Source: Anaerotignum sp. MB30-C6 (GTDB taxonomy: Bacteria > Bacillota > Clostridia > Lachnospirales > Anaerotignaceae). From it: DNA of 64,000 nt. The DNA lies in NCBI RefSeq assembly GCF_030908465.1, contig NZ_CP133078.1:186001-250000 (forward strand). Direction: 5' to 3'. The position numbers and the translations under genes are program-made. Of the stretch, positions 25,945-34,567 are shown one piece after another. The notes beneath the pieces were generated by a model that saw only the letters and a program-made list of their open reading frames with translations, was not told where the DNA came from and ran no database searches. Each line of letters opens with the position of its first letter. Position 1 is the stretch's first letter.

Positions 25945-27672
25945 ATGGATCACATAAAAAGATACCAGCAGTGGTTAGCAGATCCTTCGATCGATGAAGA
26001 AACAAAGGCGGAGTTACGAAGTATTTCTGAAGATGATAAAGAAATGAAAGAAAGATTTTATAAAGAGTTGGAGTTTGGTACAGGGGGCTTGCGTGGAATC
26101 ATCGGTGCAGGGAGCAACCGATTAAATTGTTACACCGTAGGCAAGGCAACCCAAGGACTGGCCAATTATATCAAAAAACAGGGAACAGGGGAAAAGGGCG
26201 TAGCCATTGCTTACGATTCCAGACATATGTCTCCTGAGTTTGCCCAAATGGCAGGCTTGGTTTTAGCAGGCAACGGTATTCCTGCTTTTGTATTCCCTTC
26301 TTTGCGTCCTACGCCCATGCTTTCCTTTGCTGTTAGGCATTTGGGTTGTACGGCGGGCATTGTCATCACAGCAAGCCATAATCCCCCAGAATACAATGGT
26401 TATAAAGTGTATTGGGCAGATGGTGCACAGGTGGTTGCGCCCCGTGACAAGGGAATTATTGACGAAGTAAATGCAGTAAGCGAATACGGACAAGTTCTTT
26501 GGATGGAGCGTAAGGAAGCGGAAGAAAAAGGCCTTTATGGCATAATTGGCAAAGAGGTTGATAACAGCTATGATGAGCAAGTTTTAGCCCAGCGTATTTG
26601 CCCAGAGGTTGTAGGTCACAGGGGTGATGACATTTCCATTGTTTATACACCCATCCACGGTTCAGGAAACCTGCCTGTACGCCGTGTTTTGGAAAAGGCG
26701 GGATATAAGAAGGTGTTTGTTGTTCCCGAGCAGGAGCAGCCCGATGGGGACTTTACAACGGTTGGATATCCCAACCCCGAAGACCCTAAAGTATTCACCT
26801 TGGCAAAAAAATTGGCGGAAGAGAAAAATGGGGATGTCATCGTAGGGACAGATCCTGATTGTGACCGAGTAGGGGCAATGGTAAAGAACGACAAGGGTGA
26901 GTATGTTGTTTTAACAGGTAATATGATTGGTGCATTGTTGACAGAGTATATTTTGTCTCAAAAAGCTGAAAAGGGTGTTTTACCCAAAAATGGCGTTGTC
27001 ATTAAAACCATTGTAAGCACAGAAATGATTCAGGCTATCTGTGATAACTATGGTGTGAAAAAAATGGATGTGTTAACAGGTTTCAAATTTATTGGTGAGA
27101 AAATGACGGAATTTGAAAAAACAGGTGATTATGCATTCCTTTTTGGCTTTGAAGAAAGCTATGGTTGCTTAGCAGGAACCCATGCCAGGGATAAGGATGC
27201 CGTGGTGGCCACTTTGCTTATTTGCGAAATGGCGGTGTTTTATAAGAAAAAGGGCATGACTTTGTATGAAGGCGTGGAGAAACTCTATGAAAAGTATGGC
27301 TATTATCTGGACGGGGTAAAGGCCATTACACTAAAGGGCCTAGAAGGTGTGGAACGTATTCAGAAGATTATGTCTACCCTGCGGGAAACAAATCCAAAGA
27401 CCTTTGGTGGGAAAGCTGTTGTTTGGGCGAAAGATTATAAAACACAAATTTTCCGAAACTTGCAAACAGGAGAAGAGGAAAAAAGCACAATGCCCCATTC
27501 CGACGTCCTATACTATATCTTGGAGGATGGAACTTGGCTTTGCGTAAGGCCTTCTGGCACAGAACCCAAGCTGAAATTCTATATTGGGGTAAAGGCTGAT
27601 GATATGGACTCTGCAAGAGAAAAGTTGGCAGCCGTTGAGAAGGATTTGGAAGAAAAAGTAGCGGCTATATAA
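25945..27672 (+). CDS. pgcA: Alpha-phosphoglucomutase / phosphomannomutase
   Basis: This 575-residue enzyme interconverts glucose-1-phosphate and glucose-6-phosphate for polysaccharide and glycogen metabolism. The phosphoserine loop TASHNPPEYNGYK has Ser144; the metal loop is GTDPDCDRVG; the sugar-binding loop is GFEESYGCL; and the phosphate-binding site is RPSGTEPKLKFY. The N-terminus with LEFGTGGLRGIIGAG is typical of the PgcA type of Firmicutes and sets it apart from the shorter GlmM. The ATG has GAGGAGGCGAG upstream. Together with malQ in this window it fits alpha-glucan use. Confidence 0.95.
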   Translation: MDHIKRYQQWLADPSIDEETKAELRSISEDDKEMKERFYKELEFGTGGLRGIIGAGSNRLNCYTVGKATQGLANYIKKQGTGEKGVAIAYDSRHMSPEFAQMAGLVLAGNGIPAFVFPSLRPTPMLSFAVRHLGCTAGIVITASHNPPEYNGYKVYWADGAQVVAPRDKGIIDEVNAVSEYGQVLWMERKEAEEKGLYGIIGKEVDNSYDEQVLAQRICPEVVGHRGDDISIVYTPIHGSGNLPVRRVLEKAGYKKVFVVPEQEQPDGDFTTVGYPNPEDPKVFTLAKKLAEEKNGDVIVGTDPDCDRVGAMVKNDKGEYVVLTGNMIGALLTEYILSQKAEKGVLPKNGVVIKTIVSTEMIQAICDNYGVKKMDVLTGFKFIGEKMTEFEKTGDYAFLFGFEESYGCLAGTHARDKDAVVATLLICEMAVFYKKKGMTLYEGVEKLYEKYGYYLDGVKAITLKGLEGVERIQKIMSTLRETNPKTFGGKAVVWAKDYKTQIFRNLQTGEEEKSTMPHSDVLYYILEDGTWLCVRPSGTEPKLKFYIGVKADDMDSAREKLAAVEKDLEEKVAAI

Positions 27673-27747
27673 GATTTCATCGTACCTTAAGGATTTTACA
27701 TTGTAAGTAAGCAAGAGAAGAATCATTGATTAAGTTGTAATTACATC

Positions 27748-27781
27748 GAAGCCCCTAGCTCTTACAGTAGGGGCTTGTTTT
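27748..27781 (+). terminator. Terminator of pgcA operon
   Basis: AAGCCCCTA and TAGGGGCTT form a perfect 9-bp stem with a 10-base loop, followed by GTTTT. Confidence 0.82.
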
Positions 27782-28107
27782 AATGGTTTTGGTTTTAAGA
27801 AAAAGCATCAACTATGGCGGTGAGAGAAAATGGTATATGGTGTTTCTTAAATTATAATTTAGAAATATTTATCAGATGAAAGGAAATGCTGTTTCTATCT
27901 GGCGCAGCAAAGGCAAGGTTTATGCTTTAAGTTCCTTCTAGGGGCGGATTATGTAAATTACCGCTTACTTGGATGGTGATGATTTTCGACTTTGGTTTTT
28001 TACAATTAAAAAACTTAGTAATGGTTATGTTTTGAAACATAATCTTAACTTAGAAACTTTGCACAGAGATATATTCTGTACTTTAAAATAAGGCGTTTCA
28101 TAATAAA
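27782..28107. other. Gene-free stretch
   Basis: These 326 AT-rich bases lie between two convergent units. I see no ORF with a ribosome binding site. A short near-palindrome (GCGGATTATGTAAATTACCGC, 21 bases at about 27953; arms GCGG/CCGC) is the only local structure noticed. Confidence 0.5.
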
Positions 28108-28141
28108 AAAGACATGATCATTTCTTTATCATGTCTTTTTA
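28108..28141. terminator. Bidirectional terminator, putP side
   Basis: AAAAAGACATGAT and ATCATGTCTTTTT form a perfect 13-bp stem. It serves putP on the minus strand and can block read-through on the plus strand. Confidence 0.88.
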
Positions 28142-28163
28142 TATTTATTCAATTAACTAGGGA

Positions 28164-29711
28164 TTATCTTCTCCCTTTGCAAAGTTCTTTTACGTGATCA
28201 AACTCATCTGTAATTTCTTTATCAGGAGCCTGTGTCAAAAGGCTCACCACAATGATTGTAGTTAAAGACAGTATGAATGCGGGTAATAATTCGTAAATGT
28301 TCCAAACACCACCCATGGGTCTAACCAAGTATTTCCAAATAAAGACAGTTGCACCACCAACAATCATACCTGCCAAAACCCCTTGTCTATTGGAACGTTT
28401 CCAGAATAATGCAGCTAAAACCACAGGGCCAAAGGCAGCACCAAAACCTGCCCAGGCAAAGGATACGATACCAAATACAGAGCTGTTAGGGTCTCTTGCG
28501 ATAAACGCAGCAATCATGGAAATTATGATTACGGAGCATCTAGCAACGGTCATTGCCTTTTTCTCAGACATTTTTATACCTAAAAAGCTTTGCAACAGGT
28601 TATGAGAAACGCTGGAGGAAGCAGCCAAAAGCTGAGAGTCTGCTGTGGACATGGTTGCCGCTAAAATACCTGCCAAGATAATACCTGCAAGGAAGGCCAT
28701 GGAGACGCCGCTCTGGCTCAACAACCCTGAAATCTGTACAATAATTGTTTCGGAAGCGGAGCCTTCTAAAATAGGAAGGGCACCAACCTTAGACATGCTA
28801 TAACCGACAATACCAATGAAAACGGCTACTGTCATGGAAATTACTACCCAAATCGTTGCGATACGACGGGAAAGAGAGAGCTTTCTCTCGTCTTCAATGG
28901 CCATAAAACGCAACAGTATATGAGGCATACCGAAATAGCCCAAGCCCCAAGCCAATGTTGAAAAAATCGTTAAGGGACCATAAGGGGCTGCGGAATGGTC
29001 TGCAACGCTATATACCTCTGTCATGCTTAAGTAACCAGGGAGTGCTCTTGCGTTCTCCATAACGGAATCCAAGCCCCCAGCAACATGAATACCGAAGAAT
29101 ACCACGACAAATAATGCCACTGTCATAACCATACTCTGAATCAAGTCTGTTGTGCTGGCAGCAGAGAAGCCCCCGGTTGCCGTATAGGCTACAATAACAA
29201 TTGCACTGATAATCATAGCTGCATGATAATTTACGCCAAATAAGCTACTGAACAATTTACCGCAAGCGGCAAAACCAGAAGCGGTATAGGGGATAAAGAA
29301 GATAATAATTACCACTGCTGCAATACTCATCAGAATGTTTTTATCATCTCTATATCTTCTGGAGAAGAAATCTGGCAAAGTAATGGAGTTGTCTGCTACA
29401 TGGGAGTAAATACGAATACGTTTTGCTACGATGAGCCAGTTAATATATGTACCCACTGCTAAACCGATGGCAGTCCAAGTTGCATCTGCAATACCAGAAA
29501 GGTATGCAACACCAGGTAAGCCCATCAAAAGCCAGCTACTCATATCGGAAGCTTCTGCGCTCATTGCTGTTACAAAGGGACCTAGTTTTCTCCCGCCTAA
29601 ATAAAAATCTCCTACGTTTTCGTTCTTTTTGGACCAATAAATACCGATGGCCACCATAGCTGCCAAATATATGGTAATGGCAATCATAATACATAATTCT
29701 GCTGTTGTCAT
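28164..29711 (-). CDS. putP: Sodium/proline symporter
   Basis: This 515-residue sodium:solute symporter imports proline with Na+. About 13 spans are expected. The N-terminal DFYLGGRKLGPFVTAMSAEASDMSSWLLMGLPG is close to PutP signatures, and the Na+-binding region around AATMSTADSQLLAASSSVSHN is conserved. Proline uptake fits Stickland-type amino acid fermentation, which is inferred from the organism type. The ATG at 29711 follows GAAAGGG. It is monocistronic with its own terminator, and 330 gene-free bases separate it from the tetR gene. Confidence 0.93.
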   Translation of the reverse strand: MTTAELCIMIAITIYLAAMVAIGIYWSKKNENVGDFYLGGRKLGPFVTAMSAEASDMSSWLLMGLPGVAYLSGIADATWTAIGLAVGTYINWLIVAKRIRIYSHVADNSITLPDFFSRRYRDDKNILMSIAAVVIIIFFIPYTASGFAACGKLFSSLFGVNYHAAMIISAIVIVAYTATGGFSAASTTDLIQSMVMTVALFVVVFFGIHVAGGLDSVMENARALPGYLSMTEVYSVADHSAAPYGPLTIFSTLAWGLGYFGMPHILLRFMAIEDERKLSLSRRIATIWVVISMTVAVFIGIVGYSMSKVGALPILEGSASETIIVQISGLLSQSGVSMAFLAGIILAGILAATMSTADSQLLAASSSVSHNLLQSFLGIKMSEKKAMTVARCSVIIISMIAAFIARDPNSSVFGIVSFAWAGFGAAFGPVVLAALFWKRSNRQGVLAGMIVGGATVFIWKYLVRPMGGVWNIYELLPAFILSLTTIIVVSLLTQAPDKEITDEFDHVKELCKGRR

Positions 29712-29954
29712 AATTTCAAACCCTTTCTTGTTAGTTCTAGCGCTTTTCTGGAAACTCCAGATTTTTGTTTATACACTTTTCATTCTTCACAAATATTTAG
29801 CTTGCCTTAGGGTAACTTGGGAGTTGTAAAGAAAGTGAATGCAGACAAACGAGAAGAGGAGTGTTCAGAAACGCTCTAGTCAATGTTTAGAATTATAACA
29901 CAATCTTAACAAGACTGGAATACAGAACGAAGTATAGAATATATACTGTACAGT

Positions 29955-30003
29955 TAAATAAAAAATAGTCAAAAAACCCCAATATTTAAGGGTTTTTTGA
30001 CTA
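29955..30003 (-). terminator. Terminator of tetR-containing operon
   Basis: TAGTCAAAAAACCC and GGGTTTTTTGACTA form a 14-bp stem. On the minus strand a T-rich tail follows. It lies 38 bases after the tetR stop. The remaining bases between putP and tetR hold no gene. Confidence 0.85.
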
Positions 30004-30040
30004 GACTATAGTTAATATATTTTGTATCCGAAAATATAAT

Positions 30041-30643
30041 TTACAAGTTATCTTCTTTTTTTGACCGAAAACCCGCCAAAAACAGTGGCATCATTTGCTT
30101 GGCATACTGGCAAAGGGAATACTCTCCATTACAAATACACCAGTCGTAGATTAAAGCTCTTTCGCATAGGGCGTATGCCTTTACAAATTCGTTGACGGAC
30201 ACATCACAGCGTAAATCTCCATTTTGTTGTCCCTCTGCGGTTATTTGACGCAATAACTTATAATACACCCGATTGTGATCTAGCAGATGTTTTCGTCCGC
30301 TTGTAATAAGCTGTGAAGAATAAAGCCTAGCAAGTAAATCCATGGAAACACTATTATCAATCATAAGAAACAGTTCTTGGTTAAGAAACATGAGCTTGTC
30401 AAAGCTATCCATCTGGCCATCTAGTTGGGGTATTAATTCTTGATACTTATTATCAAACAGCTCAGAAAGGGTACCTAAAAGGGCGTCCTTTCCCCCAAAG
30501 TAATGGTAAAAAGAGCCTTTTGAGGTACCTGATTCCTCTACGATTTCTTCGATTGTAGTGTTGTCATAACCTTGCTCATAAAACAAGCTCCATGCCGCCG
30601 CAATGATTTTATTTTTCGTATTGCGGGTGTTCTTTTTTGCCAT
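30041..30643 (-). CDS. TetR family transcriptional regulator
   Basis: This 200-residue regulator has the N-terminal TetR helix-turn-helix (AWSLFYEQGYDNTTIEEIVEE then SGTSKGSFYHYFGGKDALL, residues about 14-55) and a divergent ligand-binding C-terminal domain. The start follows TAGGAGGAA. It lies 18 bases downstream of the CARF-nuclease gene on the same strand, without a terminator between, so the two are probably cotranscribed. The ligand and targets are unknown; it may control this operon or a distant exporter. Confidence 0.9.
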   Translation of the reverse strand: MAKKNTRNTKNKIIAAAWSLFYEQGYDNTTIEEIVEESGTSKGSFYHYFGGKDALLGTLSELFDNKYQELIPQLDGQMDSFDKLMFLNQELFLMIDNSVSMDLLARLYSSQLITSGRKHLLDHNRVYYKLLRQITAEGQQNGDLRCDVSVNEFVKAYALCERALIYDWCICNGEYSLCQYAKQMMPLFLAGFRSKKEDNL

Positions 30644-30661
30644 TTCGTTCCTCCTACTTCT

Positions 30662-31870
30662 TTAAACCTTTTTCCACTTGAGGCTCACCAAATCATGCTC
30701 CCGTATTGTTTTTACCAATCGCTCGGCGAAATCATCTGCCATAATATCTGTACCATCCAACAGCTCTAGACCAAGTTCTTGGGCCCGCTTATAGGTTCCA
30801 GTATGGATTTTCTTCTCCTTGCCAAAGGTTACAATAATACCCTTTGAAAACCAACCTCCCAAACGTTTTCTTGCAATCAAAAGTTCGTTGAGTGCCGCCG
30901 TGTCTGCATCCCGCAACTTACAGGAAATAAACACGGGAAGGGAGTCATCCATTAGAAGAACATCAATTTCGTTTCCTGCCACCGTTATGTTGTCATAAGC
31001 ATTCCAATCAATCATTGTGCCTAACTTAACATCGTTAAATACTCCGGCTTCTTTGGCGGAAATATACACATAAAGTTCGAGCCAAACGCCGTAGTTAATG
31101 CAATACTGTCTATCTTCAATAGAGGCAAAGGTAAACTGAACATATCCATTCTGAATTGATAAATTTTGAATAAATCCCAGAGATTGGAATTTTTCCAAAA
31201 CTTCTCGGTCAGGATAAACGGCCTTGCCGTTTTTCATATGTATGTTCCATTTACTTTCCATGAAGAGTTCGTGGGGCAGAGTTTTTGCAGCAACGGTTTG
31301 TATAAAACTACAGGTATATTTCCATTGAAATAGACGTTGAAATAAAAAACGTGCCATTTCTTTGATTGCGGGGTAACGGTCTTCTGTGGGTGGTCGATGG
31401 GACTCACCCATAAAACAAGCGCCTTTTGCATCAATAAAATCCTCCAAAGTCAAGGAAGCGGTTTTTGCTACCAAGCTGTCATCAGAGATATCCAAAATAA
31501 TTTTATTCACAAGGTCTGTGTGCAAAAGGGGCAAGTTCAAGGAACTTCCTGCCTTATATCCAGCAAGTAGCATCAATTCGCTTCCGCCAGTTAAGTCTAG
31601 GGCACACTTGCTGATGCCATTGCGGTCAATGACTCTGCTAATTTGGCGAAAAATTTTATCAACAGATGTAATATCCACAGGATATTGCTCAACTCGAATT
31701 CCTGGGATATTACGATCTAAACATTTCTTTATAGCGGTGAATGCCATCATATCCCGCATGCCTTTGTCATAAAAATAAATGACCTTTTTGGGCCGCAAGG
31801 TCAATGGCGTAACAATATTTTTTAAAACATCTTTATCGTAAAACTCAATGAGAAGATCCAGTGGAATCAT
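30662..31870 (-). CDS. CARF-domain nuclease, Card1/Can2-like (DUF1887 family), without CRISPR
   Basis: This 402-residue protein combines an N-terminal Rossmann-like CARF domain (PKKVIYFYDKGMRDMM at about 28-42; the ligand-loop motif LDLTGGSELM at 91-100) with a C-terminal PD-(D/E)xK nuclease-like domain. In the latter NEIDVLL (Asp303) is followed by VFISCK (Lys318), and WLELYVY supplies a conserved acidic residue near 265. Characterised Card1/Can2 enzymes cut nucleic acids when cyclic oligoadenylate from a type III CRISPR system binds CARF. No Cas gene or array is in this window. The gene follows gerW by 30 bases. The ribosome binding site AAGGGAG touches the ATG, so the start is uncertain. 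Confidence 0.8.
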   Translation of the reverse strand: MIPLDLLIEFYDKDVLKNIVTPLTLRPKKVIYFYDKGMRDMMAFTAIKKCLDRNIPGIRVEQYPVDITSVDKIFRQISRVIDRNGISKCALDLTGGSELMLLAGYKAGSSLNLPLLHTDLVNKIILDISDDSLVAKTASLTLEDFIDAKGACFMGESHRPPTEDRYPAIKEMARFLFQRLFQWKYTCSFIQTVAAKTLPHELFMESKWNIHMKNGKAVYPDREVLEKFQSLGFIQNLSIQNGYVQFTFASIEDRQYCINYGVWLELYVYISAKEAGVFNDVKLGTMIDWNAYDNITVAGNEIDVLLMDDSLPVFISCKLRDADTAALNELLIARKRLGGWFSKGIIVTFGKEKKIHTGTYKRAQELGLELLDGTDIMADDFAERLVKTIREHDLVSLKWKKV

Positions 31871-31900
31871 CTCCCTTCAAATCTATCTTGTTACAAAAAC

Positions 31901-32302
31901 TTATTTTTTAAACTCTTCCACAACCACTTCTTCTTCGAATACTTCTTCTTGTGGTTCTTTTTTATCTCTGTTTCCAAAAACAGCACCGAAGTTTAACTTG
32001 TTTACTACGCCTGGGGCCATGTCAATCAACTTGCTCACGGCGTCCTGATTTTTAATGTTAATGGTCTGAACGTTGCCATTTTGGATAACTAGCACAGCAG
32101 AGGGGGTAATTTTTGCGCCCACACCGCCTGCGGCGTTAATGCTTTCCTTGGCACCTGCACCAGCACCGACAGCTACTTCGATTAAGGGAAGTAGGGTTAA
32201 ATCACCAATGACGATTGCCTCACCTACAACGGTTTTTGTGGAAACCAAATCTTCTACTTTATTAAACAGTACATTTACTGACTCATTAAAATCTTTACCC
32301 AT
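31901..32302 (-). CDS. gerW: GerW/YtfJ family sporulation protein
   Basis: This 133-residue protein matches the GerW (YtfJ) family: it begins MGKDFNESVNVLFNKVEDLV, then has TVVGEAIVIGDLTLLPLIEV and a glycine-rich AVGAGAGAKE region, and ends in an acidic tail. In Bacillus it is a spore protein needed for germination with some nutrients. The upstream neighbour is a DUF2953 (YtfI-like) gene, the same pair as in Bacillus, and the two overlap by 8 bases. Expression in sporulation is inferred from that family. Confidence 0.92.
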   Translation of the reverse strand: MGKDFNESVNVLFNKVEDLVSTKTVVGEAIVIGDLTLLPLIEVAVGAGAGAKESINAAGGVGAKITPSAVLVIQNGNVQTINIKNQDAVSKLIDMAPGVVNKLNFGAVFGNRDKKEPQEEVFEEEVVVEEFKK

Positions 32303-33284
32303 TCTGTTTTCTTCCTTTCCAAAGTTTAATTAAAATCCTACGCACAGGCTTTGTCAAACCAAATGCCAAAAGGGCATAAAGGAAGGAGCCCATAACAATT
32401 TTCCCTTTTATTTTAACTTCTATATCCTCCGCCACCAGACGGGTGAAATCCCCTTTTACTTGGATATTATTTCCGAATTTTGCCGTCAAAATACCTATTA
32501 ATCCCATAAGATAACCTGTATAGGTGGGATTACCTAAACCCAAAGTGGCTTTTATGAAAAGGTGGTTGGGTAAAATCCCTTTGATGAGGCGTTTTAGCAA
32601 TGTTTTCGCCGCCAAAAAGATCCCTCGTTTATCCTCTATCTCTTGAAACTTGTGCCAATAAAAGCGAAGCTTGTCCAAGTTCGAATCCTTTTCATCTTCG
32701 GTTTCATCTTCACCGGTGAAGAAATTTTCTGGTTCTTTTTCAGCAGTAACAATATCTATGGGTTGTTCCTGAATTTCAGAAACCTTTACACGGCGTACTT
32801 TTGGCTTTGGCGGCAAAGGTTCTTCTTTTGGTTCTTGTACAACAGGTTGTACTTTTTCTGTTTCCATTTGTTTTGACACTTCCACTTTTGGTGGCGTGGG
32901 CTCAGCCATATAAACCCCTTGGGAGGGTGTTTTTGTGGCTTTTTCTCTGGCAACAACGGGTGATCCTGTTTTCATTCGCTGAGGAAGGGGCTTGGCTTTT
33001 CTTTTTCGTACCTCTTTCTTTTTCTTCTGGCCAAAGAGGGTAAACCAAAGGACTTTTACAGTGATCTCAGGCTCTTTACCGTAAACAAAGTTTCCCTTTA
33101 TACGGATAAGACCAAAAAGCCATTGTGCTGCAAAATCGCCGTTTAGTTCTTCTTTTTTCTCTCCTGCAATACCATACTTCAAAGGACTGATTAAAACCAC
33201 TGTGATGATTAAAATAAACAGCAGAAGAATACTCAAAAGCAAAATCCCTATGAACTTTAATATAGCCAGTAGTATGCTTAACAT
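32295..33284 (-). CDS. DUF2953 protein (YtfI-like)
   Basis: This 329-residue protein has one N-terminal membrane span (ILLLSILLLFILIITVVL), a long charged, proline- and glutamate-rich linker (about residues 90-190), and a C-terminal DUF2953 region including LGLGNPTYTGYLMGLIGIL. This family is the regular partner of YtfJ/GerW in spore formers. The molecular role is unknown. It overlaps gerW by 8 bases, so the two are translationally coupled. Confidence 0.87.
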   Translation of the reverse strand: MLSILLAILKFIGILLLSILLLFILIITVVLISPLKYGIAGEKKEELNGDFAAQWLFGLIRIKGNFVYGKEPEITVKVLWFTLFGQKKKKEVRKRKAKPLPQRMKTGSPVVAREKATKTPSQGVYMAEPTPPKVEVSKQMETEKVQPVVQEPKEEPLPPKPKVRRVKVSEIQEQPIDIVTAEKEPENFFTGEDETEDEKDSNLDKLRFYWHKFQEIEDKRGIFLAAKTLLKRLIKGILPNHLFIKATLGLGNPTYTGYLMGLIGILTAKFGNNIQVKGDFTRLVAEDIEVKIKGKIVMGSFLYALLAFGLTKPVRRILIKLWKGRKQNG

Positions 33285-33285
33285 A

Positions 33286-33969
33286 TCATTCCCCTGTCTT
33301 CATTCGTTTTGCCAAAAACCAAGATAAAAGCCAAACAACCAAGGCACTTATTAAGAATATACCTGCAATCCAGAAGGCGGTATCTCGAAAAAAACCCTCA
33401 GGCACGATATTGATTAATAAGTCCGTTTTAGGGTTTAAAATCCAATCGTCATTGTTAAAAAATATATGGTGAAACATGATGAAATATCGGTTAAAGTCAT
33501 GCACCATGAGGGCGACTAAAAGCCCCATCAGCCCGAAAAATATACCGATTCCCCCTTGGATTCCTTGGAAGAGGTGATAACCTTTTTTGAAGTATAGGAT
33601 AACCCCTATAGCCAAAGCGGAAAACAGCATTGCACCAAGGCGAAGCTGTTCGGCACCGATAAATAGTTTTTGAACGTCCAACATATGCCTTTTTTCTTTG
33701 TCATTAAAAAATTCTTGCTCAATATTTCCGATTTTAGTATAAACAACTAAATCTTCCCGATCACCCTTTAGATAGTCCATCATTTCATGGGTGACCTCCA
33801 ATAAATCATTCATTTCTATATCAATTGATTTTGCCACTTGGTACTTTTTATATTCCTTCTCAAAGTACCCATCCATGTAGTATGCCACATACTCAACGGA
33901 GCTAATTAGCAAAATAGACATAAGAGCCATGCCCACTAAGACACCGATACCTTTATACACGAACCTCAT
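33286..33969 (-). CDS. TIGR01906/DUF1461 family membrane protein
   Basis: This 227-residue protein has four predicted spans, near residues 8-30, 107-125, 140-160 and 198-220. Between the first and second span is an extracytoplasmic loop with the family pattern MDYLKGDREDLVV and FFNDKEKRHMLDVQKLF. That pattern is typical of TIGR01906 proteins in Firmicutes, whose function is unknown. It overlaps the upstream small gene by 17 bases and is followed after one base by the DUF2953 gene, so it belongs to the same transcription unit as gerW. Confidence 0.85.
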   Translation of the reverse strand: MRFVYKGIGVLVGMALMSILLISSVEYVAYYMDGYFEKEYKKYQVAKSIDIEMNDLLEVTHEMMDYLKGDREDLVVYTKIGNIEQEFFNDKEKRHMLDVQKLFIGAEQLRLGAMLFSALAIGVILYFKKGYHLFQGIQGGIGIFFGLMGLLVALMVHDFNRYFIMFHHIFFNNDDWILNPKTDLLINIVPEGFFRDTAFWIAGIFLISALVVWLLSWFLAKRMKTGE

Positions 33970-34279
33970 TTGCTACTCCTTCTATCCATGTACTTGGATT
34001 TGATAAGTCTTTTCCATCTTTTATAACTTCTTCGATCATGTAGGCAATGAGGTCAAAGGCTTCTCGTTTGCCATTGGCAACACCAACAACCACACCGTTT
34101 TTTGACTGAAATCGTCCCCTACATAATTCCCAAGAGGACACAATTTCATAACAATTTTTCTCGGAAATAAAAAGGATACAATAAAGGCGGGGCATCGGGA
34201 TATTTCTTTTTAGGGCATATACAACTGTTTCTAAATCTGTAACATTTTCCGCTACAAATAATTCTTGTGCTAACCGCAT
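33953..34279 (-). CDS. Hypothetical 108-residue protein
   Basis: I do not recognise this soluble protein. It contains MPRLYCILFISEKNCYEIVSS and a helix rich in acidic residues (AFDLIAYMIEEVIKDGKDL). The ATG at 34279 has AAGGGAG upstream. Its end overlaps the TIGR01906 gene by 17 bases, which supports real translation and places it at the head of the gene run leading to gerW and the CARF nuclease. Confidence 0.65.
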   Translation of the reverse strand: MRLAQELFVAENVTDLETVVYALKRNIPMPRLYCILFISEKNCYEIVSSWELCRGRFQSKNGVVVGVANGKREAFDLIAYMIEEVIKDGKDLSNPSTWIEGVANEVRV

Positions 34280-34364
34280 TTGCTATCGCTCCTTCCCTTC
34301 CAATTCTTAGCACCATTATAGCAGATTAAACAAGAAAAGAAAATAAAATATAATTATGTAATAA

Positions 34365-34395
34365 ACAGCACCCCGCAAGAAGGGTGCTGTTTTGG
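34365..34395. terminator. Terminator after the split TauE operon
   Basis: ACAGCACCC and GGGTGCTGT form a perfect 9-bp stem with an 8-base loop. T-rich sequence follows on both strands. It lies just after the stop of the small gene at 34397. Confidence 0.8.
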
Positions 34396-34396
34396 G

Positions 34397-34567
34397 TTAC
34401 TGAAGGGCCGCTTCCAATTTATCTAACTGCTGAAAGGGATAATGCTGTAATAGCTCTTTATATTGGGGGGTGGTTAGGCCAGGGGTTTGGGTGTAAATTG
34501 CAATTTTTTCATCCAAGTCAGCCTGCATAAATTTTAGTTTTAGTTTCGAAAATTCATCTTTTTCCAT
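34397..34567 (-). CDS. Small 56-residue protein in TauE operon
   Basis: An ORF of 56 codons starts with ATG at 34567, 10 bases after AAAGGA, and overlaps the end of the upstream TauE-like gene by 14 bases. It is followed directly by the operon terminator. The predicted product is hydrophilic and helical (MEKDEFSKLKLKFMQADLDE, then ending FQQLDKLEAALQ), with no Cys and no membrane span. It is not recognised. Ribosome binding site, overlap and position between gene and terminator argue that it is real. Confidence 0.62.
   Translation of the reverse strand: MEKDEFSKLKLKFMQADLDEKIAIYTQTPGLTTPQYKELLQHYPFQQLDKLEAALQ

Noticed and set aside
30662-31870. CRISPR array or cas operon near the CARF nuclease
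   Set aside because: No regularly spaced direct repeats and no cas genes were found anywhere in the window.
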